This document shows positions 59,076 through 64,000 of a DNA stretch of 64,000 nucleotides, one piece after another (positions within the stretch are counted from its first letter, which is position 1; each line of letters opens with the position of its first letter). This DNA is from Clostridia bacterium. GTDB lineage: Bacteria; Bacillota; Clostridia; Oscillospirales; Acutalibacteraceae. Under the pieces are notes generated by a model that was given only the letters and a program-made list of their open reading frames with translations, did no database searches and was not told where the DNA came from. A program made the translations under genes and the position numbers. The stretch is from contig JAFYVN010000011.1 in assembly GCA_017549105.1 (NCBI GenBank), positions 1-64,000 on the forward strand. Reading direction: 5' to 3'.

Positions 59076-60878
59076 TTAGCCTTTGATGATTGCGCCGAAC
59101 TTACATGAATCCATACAAGCACCGCACTTGATACACTTGGTTGTGTCGATAGTGTGGGGGTTCTTGACTGTGCCGCTGATAGCGCCAACGGGGCACTTTC
59201 TTGCACAAAGAGTACAACCCTTACACTTATCTTCAACGATTGAGTAGTTGAGAAGGCTCTTACATACGCCTGCAGGACACTTCTTATCAACAACGTGAGC
59301 GATATACTCTTCACGGAAGAACTTGAGTGTTGCAAGAACGGGGTTGGGAGCTGTCTGACCGAGACCGCAGAGTGAGTTCTCTTTGATGTAATATGCAAGC
59401 TCTTCAAGCTTGTCGATATCTTCAAGAGTACCGTTGCCGTCTGTAATCTTTTCGAGAAGCTCCATCATACGCTTTGTACCGATACGGCAGGGTGCGCACT
59501 TACCGCAGGATTCATCAACGGTGAAATCGAGGAAGAACTTAGCGATGTCAACCATACAGTTGTCTTCGTCCATAACGATAAGACCGCCTGAACCCATCAT
59601 ACAGCCGATAGCTGTGAGGTTATCGTAGTCGATAGGAGTATCGATAAGGCTTACGGGGATACAGCCGCCGGAAGGACCGCCGGTCTGAGCAGCCTTGAAC
59701 TTTTTGCCGTTGGGGATACCGCCACCGATATCATAGATGATTTCGCGGAGAGTTGTACCCATGGGGATTTCAACAAGACCTGTGTTTTCAATCTTGCCGC
59801 CGAGCGCGAATACCTTTGTACCCTTTGATTTCTCTGTACCCATTGATGCGAACCAATCTGCACCCTTGAGGATAATCTGGGGAATGTTTGCAAAGGTTTC
59901 AACGTTGTTTTCTGTTGTGGGCTTGCCGAAGAGACCCTTAACTGCGGGATAGGGAGGACGGGGTCTGGGCTCACCTCTGTTGCCTTCGATTGAAGTCATA
60001 AGAGCTGTTTCTTCACCGCAAACGAATGCGCCTGCACCGAGACGGATGAAGAGGTCAAAGTCGAAGCCGCTGTCGAAGATGTTCTTACCGAGGAGGCCGT
60101 ATTCTCTTGCCTGGTCGATAGCCATCTGAAGACGCTTAACAGCGATGGGGTACTCTGCACGAACGTAAACGTAACCTTCGGTTGCGCCTGTTGCGTAGCC
60201 GCAGATTGCCATAGCTTCGATAAGGCAGTGGGGGTCACCTTCAAGAACCGAACGGTCCATGAAAGCACCGGGGTCGCCTTCGTCAGCGTTACATACAACA
60301 TACTTCTGGTCAGCTGCGTTTGCTGCTGTGAAGCTCCACTTGAGACCGGTGGGGAAACCGCCGCCGCCTCTGCCGCGGAGACCTGAATCCTTAACAATCT
60401 GAACAACCTCTTCGGGCTTCATCTCTGTAAGAACCTTACCGAGAGCTGCGTAGCCGTCCATAGCGATATATTCGTCAATGTTTTCGGGGTCGATAAGACC
60501 GCAGTTGCGGAGAGCAACTCTCTTCTGGGTCTTATAGAAGTTTGTGTCGTTAAGAGAAATTGTTTTGCCTGCTTCTTCAATAACGCTTTCGTCTGCATCC
60601 TTGTAAACAAGTCTGTCAACAAGACGGCCCTTGAGAAGATGCTCGGAAACGATTTCTGCAACGTCACTTTCCTGAACGCGGCTGTAGAATGTGCCTTCAG
60701 GATAAATGATAACAACGGGGCCGAGGGCACAAAGACCGAAACAGCCTGTCTGAACAACTTTTACTTCTTCTGCGAGACCGTTCTTTTCGATTTCGCTTTC
60801 AAAAGTGGAAATAAGTACCTTACTGCCCGATGAAGTACAGCCGGTACCGCCGCAAATCAATACATGGGAACGAATCAT
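59076..60878 (-). CDS. hndC: NADH/NADP-binding hydrogenase subunit (HndC / NuoF-like)
   Basis: A 600-residue flavoprotein. A thioredoxin-like [2Fe-2S] domain (1-100; CGGTGCTSSGS and QTGCFGLCALG) is followed by the NuoF core with GLRGRGGGGFPTG (NAD and FMN loop) and GAGAFVCGEETALMTS. The NuoF [4Fe-4S] motif SCGKCAPCRIGTKRM comes next, and the C-terminus has two ferredoxin clusters (CKGCTLCARKCPVG and CIKCGACMDSCKFG). It passes electrons between the pyridine nucleotide and HndD. It lies 16 nt after hndB. Confidence 0.96.
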   Translation of the reverse strand: MIRSHVLICGGTGCTSSGSKVLISTFESEIEKNGLAEEVKVVQTGCFGLCALGPVVIIYPEGTFYSRVQESDVAEIVSEHLLKGRLVDRLVYKDADESVIEEAGKTISLNDTNFYKTQKRVALRNCGLIDPENIDEYIAMDGYAALGKVLTEMKPEEVVQIVKDSGLRGRGGGGFPTGLKWSFTAANAADQKYVVCNADEGDPGAFMDRSVLEGDPHCLIEAMAICGYATGATEGYVYVRAEYPIAVKRLQMAIDQAREYGLLGKNIFDSGFDFDLFIRLGAGAFVCGEETALMTSIEGNRGEPRPRPPYPAVKGLFGKPTTENNVETFANIPQIILKGADWFASMGTEKSKGTKVFALGGKIENTGLVEIPMGTTLREIIYDIGGGIPNGKKFKAAQTGGPSGGCIPVSLIDTPIDYDNLTAIGCMMGSGGLIVMDEDNCMVDIAKFFLDFTVDESCGKCAPCRIGTKRMMELLEKITDGNGTLEDIDKLEELAYYIKENSLCGLGQTAPNPVLATLKFFREEYIAHVVDKKCPAGVCKSLLNYSIVEDKCKGCTLCARKCPVGAISGTVKNPHTIDTTKCIKCGACMDSCKFGAIIKG

Positions 60879-60894
60879 ATTTTTTTAACCTCCA

Positions 60895-61266
60895 TTATGA
60901 GATAGCGTTGCTGATTGTGTATTCCTGAATAGCCTTGCCGCCCTTGAGGTGCTTTTCAACAACCTCGGCTGCCTTTTCGGGAGTCATCTTGATATAAGTG
61001 ACCTTTTCTTTGTCTGCTTCAAAGATTTCTACAACGGGTTCGTACTGGCAAACACCGATGCAGCCTGTCTGTGAAACAGTAACCTTATCTGCAAGACCTG
61101 CCTTGCTGACTTCTTCAACAAATGCGTTGAGAACGGGTCTTGCGCCTGCTGCGATACCGCAGGTTGCCATACCGACAACAACTCTGATTTCGCCGCTGCC
61201 TTCACGAAGGACAACCTTATCCTTCATCTTTTCTCTGATTGCTGCAAGCTCAGCCAATGATTTCAT
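60895..61266 (-). CDS. hndB: [2Fe-2S] thioredoxin-like hydrogenase subunit (HndB)
   Basis: A 123-residue small subunit of the HndB type: VVVGMATCGIAAGARPVLNA and SQTGCIGVCQYEPVVEIFE carry the cluster cysteines. A 24-kDa NuoE-like subunit (HndA) would be expected beside it but is not seen between 57.3 and 64 kb. A ribosome-binding GAGAGG precedes the ATG. Electron transfer within the hydrogenase complex is its likely role. Confidence 0.92.
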   Translation of the reverse strand: MKSLAELAAIREKMKDKVVLREGSGEIRVVVGMATCGIAAGARPVLNAFVEEVSKAGLADKVTVSQTGCIGVCQYEPVVEIFEADKEKVTYIKMTPEKAAEVVEKHLKGGKAIQEYTISNAIS

Positions 61267-61298
61267 AACATCTATCCTCTCTTTAATTATTTATTGTA

Positions 61299-61841
61299 TT
61301 ATGAAACGGACTCATAGGATTCTTTGAGGAAATCCTCAATCCATTTTATAACCTCGTAGCTGTCAAGCGGAACATCACCGAGAACCTCTCTGAGTTCTTT
61401 GGTGTCCAGTTCAACGCTTTCATTGCCGATTGTGTGAACAAACTTCCAGTCAATATCGGGTGAACCCTGAATCAGCACCGTCACGCTCGAAACAACATCG
61501 CCCAGAGGCGTAAAATCAAGATGGTTTTTGAAGAAAACCGCAGTGACCGTTGTTCCGTGGCTGTCTGTTTCGCAGTCGGAAGTTATTTCAATACCTCCGC
61601 CTGTTTGCTCCGCTGCAAGCTTGAGAAGCGGAATTCCGAGACCGACTTTTCTTGTTGTTCTTGTTGTGTAAAACGGATTCATAACATTCTGAACCGTTTC
61701 TTCGCTCATTCCGCAGCCGTCATCCTTTATCGTAAGAGTCAGGGTTTCGTCTGTTTCGTCGAGCTTTATAAGTATGTTCTCAGCTTTTGCCTTGACCGAG
61801 TTTTTTGCAATATCAAGAATGTTAAGCGATAATTCCTTCAT
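61299..61841 (-). CDS. GHKL ATPase-domain protein in the hydrogenase operon
   Basis: A 180-residue protein built almost wholly of a histidine-kinase-type ATPase domain: ILDIAKNSVKAKAENI (N box), LTIKDDGCGMS (G1), KVGLGIPLLKLAAEQTGGG (G2). No phospho-acceptor His domain is present, so it is more like an anti-sigma-type or MutL-like GHKL switch than a full sensor kinase. The ATG overlaps the PHP gene stop by 4 nt. Its constant company with the hydrogenase sensor genes suggests signalling. Confidence 0.85.
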   Translation of the reverse strand: MKELSLNILDIAKNSVKAKAENILIKLDETDETLTLTIKDDGCGMSEETVQNVMNPFYTTRTTRKVGLGIPLLKLAAEQTGGGIEITSDCETDSHGTTVTAVFFKNHLDFTPLGDVVSSVTVLIQGSPDIDWKFVHTIGNESVELDTKELREVLGDVPLDSYEVIKWIEDFLKESYESVS

Positions 61842-62572
61842 ATGTTTCTCAGCCTTTCGAAAAGCTTTTTGCGGATATTATCGGGAGTCTCTTCTTCAAC
61901 ATCAAGCTCAAAATAATTGAGTCTGCCGCTGATATCCCACAGATAATGGGCATCGGAAGAAACGACCAAAGGCTTGTCCGCAAGAACGGGGAATTTTGAA
62001 ATATATTCATCCTTTTTATCGGAATCGTGAAACTCCGCACACGGGAAGAACGGCATTTCGGGGAACACACCGAGAGTGGCGATGATTCCGTTTGCTTCTC
62101 TGTCGATATGGGCAGGGTAACAAATTCCGCCAAACTCTTCAACAAGAGCGGGTGCCTCGTCAACCGTTATCTGCGTTGCATTTGAAAGCAGAAATTCGTC
62201 AACTCCGATAACCTCGTCATTTTCGTCCATTATCATCTGCTGACCGAAAATATCAACTCGGTTTTTAAAAGGTATTCTGCGGAGATTAACTTTTTCGCTG
62301 AATTTCAGCGCATCATCAAGTTGCTCAAAAAGGCAGACAAGGTGAATATCTTCCGCAGTAGTCAGTTCCATACCTGCAACGGGTACAATTCCGTTTGCCT
62401 GCGCCGTTTTGAAAAAAGCGGGGCAGTTGAGGCAGGTGTTGTGGTCGGTCAAAGCCATAATATCAAGCTTCGCAACCACACCCATACCCGCAATGTTATT
62501 CGGAGTCATATCGTCGTCACCGCAGGGCGACAGGCAGGAATGCATATGCAAATCGTAATAATATTTCTTCAT
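61838..62572 (-). CDS. PHP-domain phosphoesterase
   Basis: A 244-residue PHP hydrolase. Metal motifs are DLHMHSCLSPCGDD, MALTDHN, GMELTT, CYPAHIDRE and VSSDAHYLWD, so the trinuclear metal site is complete. The substrate could be a nucleotide, phosphoprotein or sugar phosphate. It overlaps genes on both sides by 4 nt (ATGA). Position between a DRTGG protein and a GHKL ATPase suggests a second-messenger or phosphorelay function controlling hydrogenase expression. Confidence 0.9.
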   Translation of the reverse strand: MKKYYYDLHMHSCLSPCGDDDMTPNNIAGMGVVAKLDIMALTDHNTCLNCPAFFKTAQANGIVPVAGMELTTAEDIHLVCLFEQLDDALKFSEKVNLRRIPFKNRVDIFGQQMIMDENDEVIGVDEFLLSNATQITVDEAPALVEEFGGICYPAHIDREANGIIATLGVFPEMPFFPCAEFHDSDKKDEYISKFPVLADKPLVVSSDAHYLWDISGRLNYFELDVEEETPDNIRKKLFERLRNI

Positions 62573-62889
62573 ATCTTAAGAAGCATCGCCGTTTCGTAGG
62601 CGGGCAAATCCGATGTGAGGATGTTGACACCCTTTGCGTTTGCCGTTTCGGTAACGGCAGCATCAAGAGTAACGCCCTCGGCAAGGATTATACACGCAAC
62701 GTCGGCAAGGGATGCAACGGCAACGATGTTGATGTTGGACATAATTGTTATCCACGCACCGTCTGCCTTTGCTCTGCCCATAACCCAGCTGAGCAAATCA
62801 CCGATATAAACGTTGGTAATTTCACGTTCACCGTCGGGGATGGCAACGGCTGTGAAGCCGGGCATTGCCGCAAGCTCATTTACCGTCAA
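62569..62889 (-). CDS. DRTGG-domain protein
   Basis: A 106-residue protein resembling the DRTGG domain: TNVYIGDLLSWVMGRAKADG, AWITIMSNINIVAVASLAD and IILAEGVTLDAAV. Such domains accompany CBS domains and phosphotransacetylases and may bind small ligands. The start is TTG 62889, with GGAGGTG 6 nt upstream in the end of the previous gene (14-nt overlap); a longer reading from 63000 is an out-of-frame shadow over that gene. Confidence 0.8.
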   Translation of the reverse strand: MTVNELAAMPGFTAVAIPDGEREITNVYIGDLLSWVMGRAKADGAWITIMSNINIVAVASLADVACIILAEGVTLDAAVTETANAKGVNILTSDLPAYETAMLLKI

Positions 62890-64000
62890 CCGAATCACCT
62901 CCGCTGTATTCCGCAATATATTTCTTAAGAAGTTCCTTGTAAGCGATAATGCAATCGTTTCTGTCGGCATTTCCCATAACAATATCTTCCGCAAAAGCAC
63001 GGCAGCTCGGTGCGCCGCAAGAACCGCAGTCGATACCCGGAAGCTCCTTGCGTACCGCCTGAATCTTTGACATAAGTCTCATCGATTCACCGATATTATC
63101 GCTCAGACGGTTGAGCGGATTATAATTCGGCAGGTCGGTAAAGAAGCATTCGTGGGGAATGTAGCTCTCGCTGTCTTCGGGGGCATTGAGAGAAACGGGC
63201 ATATAGCGTCTCAGGGTATGAAGTCTGTTTTTGGCAACATAGGGATTTTCAATCGTCAGAACACCGCCCACGCATCCGCTCGGGCAAGCGTTAAGCTCAA
63301 CAAAATCAATCGGGGGAATGTTGCCGTCTTCTATCTGGTCGAGAACGGAGATAACGTTGTTGATTCCGTCCGCAGCAAGAATTTTGTCGTTTAAAAGTGC
63401 GGAGCCTTCGCCGCCGCATATCGCCCAGCTCAGACCGATTCTGCCGGCCTCGCTTGCGATTTCGCACACCCTCTCACGCTTCATAACGTTGATAAGCTGA
63501 AGGTAAATTTCGCTCATTGAAATTACCAGGTCAACCTCGCTCTTGTAGCTTCCGAAGCCGTTCCTTGCATAGCTCATCTTTGCGGGGCACGGAGAAATGA
63601 AGCAAACTCCGATATCCTCACTTCTGAGTTCGGGATGCTCCTTCATTGCTCTTTCTCTCGCAAGCCTTGCGGCAACCTCCATCGGAGGCAGAAGCGGAAT
63701 AAGATTATCTTTAAGGAACGGAAAACGGAGAACGATAAGCCTTGCAACAACAGGGCAAGCAGTGCTGATAACAGGCTTCTTGATGCCTTCGGTATGAAGA
63801 TAGAGGCGGGTATAAGCCGAAACAAGCTCGGCACCCTTTGAAACCTCAAACACATCGTCAAAACCGATATCAAGCAGACCCTGAAGCACATAGCCTATGT
63901 TGTCAAGATTATCAAACTGTGCAAAAAGCGCAGGTGCGGGCAATGCGATTTTGAATTTGAATTTTTTTATTTCGTCAAAAGAGTTGCAAATGCTCTTTTT
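62876..64000 (-). CDS. Putative sensory [FeFe] hydrogenase-like protein, partial
   Basis: The frame is open to the right edge, so the N-terminus is missing (375 codons visible). It holds a hydrogenase large-subunit domain with altered H-cluster motifs: STACPVVARL (first Cys of TSCCP replaced by Ala), SPCPAKMSYA and NACPSGCVGG (no GGGQP). A C-terminal RnfB-like [4Fe-4S] motif GIDCGSCGAPSCRAFAEDIV follows. This is the pattern of sensory or non-catalytic group C/D [FeFe] hydrogenases rather than of H2-producing enzymes. It heads a run of five overlapping or adjacent genes that ends in the catalytic hydrogenase. Confidence 0.85.
   Translation of the reverse strand, partial: KKSICNSFDEIKKFKFKIALPAPALFAQFDNLDNIGYVLQGLLDIGFDDVFEVSKGAELVSAYTRLYLHTEGIKKPVISTACPVVARLIVLRFPFLKDNLIPLLPPMEVAARLARERAMKEHPELRSEDIGVCFISPCPAKMSYARNGFGSYKSEVDLVISMSEIYLQLINVMKRERVCEIASEAGRIGLSWAICGGEGSALLNDKILAADGINNVISVLDQIEDGNIPPIDFVELNACPSGCVGGVLTIENPYVAKNRLHTLRRYMPVSLNAPEDSESYIPHECFFTDLPNYNPLNRLSDNIGESMRLMSKIQAVRKELPGIDCGSCGAPSCRAFAEDIVMGNADRNDCIIAYKELLKKYIAEYSGGDSVDGK

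Noticed and set aside
62876-64000. Second catalytic hydrogenase
   Set aside because: H-cluster motifs are altered (Ala for the first Cys, no GGGQP) and an RnfB-like cluster domain is attached, so a sensory or other role is more likely.

Overview
The window looks like chromosome of an anaerobic, low-to-mid GC, Gram-positive Clostridia member, most plausibly an Oscillospirales/Ruminococcaceae-type gut bacterium. The reasons are strong AGGAGG ribosome-binding sites, sporulation genes (spmA, spmB), an FMN/NADH-type [FeFe] hydrogenase operon, a flavodiiron protein, a pyruvate phosphate dikinase start, many small lipoproteins, VanZ/VanY/SleB-type envelope genes and palindromic intergenic elements of a kind common in gut Firmicutes. 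The genus assignment is inference. No rRNA gene, ordinary tRNA gene, CRISPR array, phage or transposase gene was seen.

Layout. 1-6.9 kb: 5' end of ppdK, a membrane-tethered MerR regulator, an NhaC-type antiporter overlapping luxS, a DUF2238-like membrane protein, an AlaX editing protein and a secreted zinc-finger-like protein. 7-13.5 kb: alkaline phosphatase, a P2-type cation ATPase, an AbrB-type regulator, spmAB and a patatin. 13.5-20 kb: a structured non-coding element, a 34-residue lipoprotein, rpsU, leuS, rsfS, a nadD-yqeK fusion and an ABC-2 transporter. 20-33 kb: two small divergent XRE regulators, lipoproteins, an M28 peptidase, VanY, a sugar transferase, prfB, a RING/zinc-ribbon membrane protein, galU, a putative secreted thiol hydrolase and a two-component system. 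33.5-44 kb: secA, dCMP deaminase, exonuclease III, further lipoproteins, an AGCS symporter and the flavodiiron protein. 44-53.8 kb: a degenerate SleB-like protein, a sigma factor followed by a tRNA-like element and a zinc-ribbon gene, the overlapping operon topB / oligopeptide-binding-like protein / vanZ / catalytically altered GH5, and DUF4349. 53.8-57.2 kb: an ECF sigma/anti-sigma operon, a flavin reductase and a Gfo/Idh/MocA oxidoreductase. 57.3-64 kb: an operon transcribed leftward that runs from a putative sensory [FeFe] hydrogenase through DRTGG, PHP and HATPase proteins to the HndB, HndC and HndD hydrogenase subunits.

Several operons are coupled by 1-26 nt overlaps, often with TTG starts on the downstream gene. 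Intergenic space carries three recurring element types: long inverted repeats with CTTCCCCTTGAGG or CTCCCTCGTCAGAGG ends, elements built of 7-bp repeats around a GC-rich hairpin, and single long palindromes.

The least explained items are the tRNA-like structure in front of the zinc-ribbon gene (45.4 kb), the micro-lipoprotein with a repeated upstream motif (13.8 kb), the heptad-repeat elements, the pseudo-GH5 in the topB operon, and the regulatory gene set in front of the hydrogenase.
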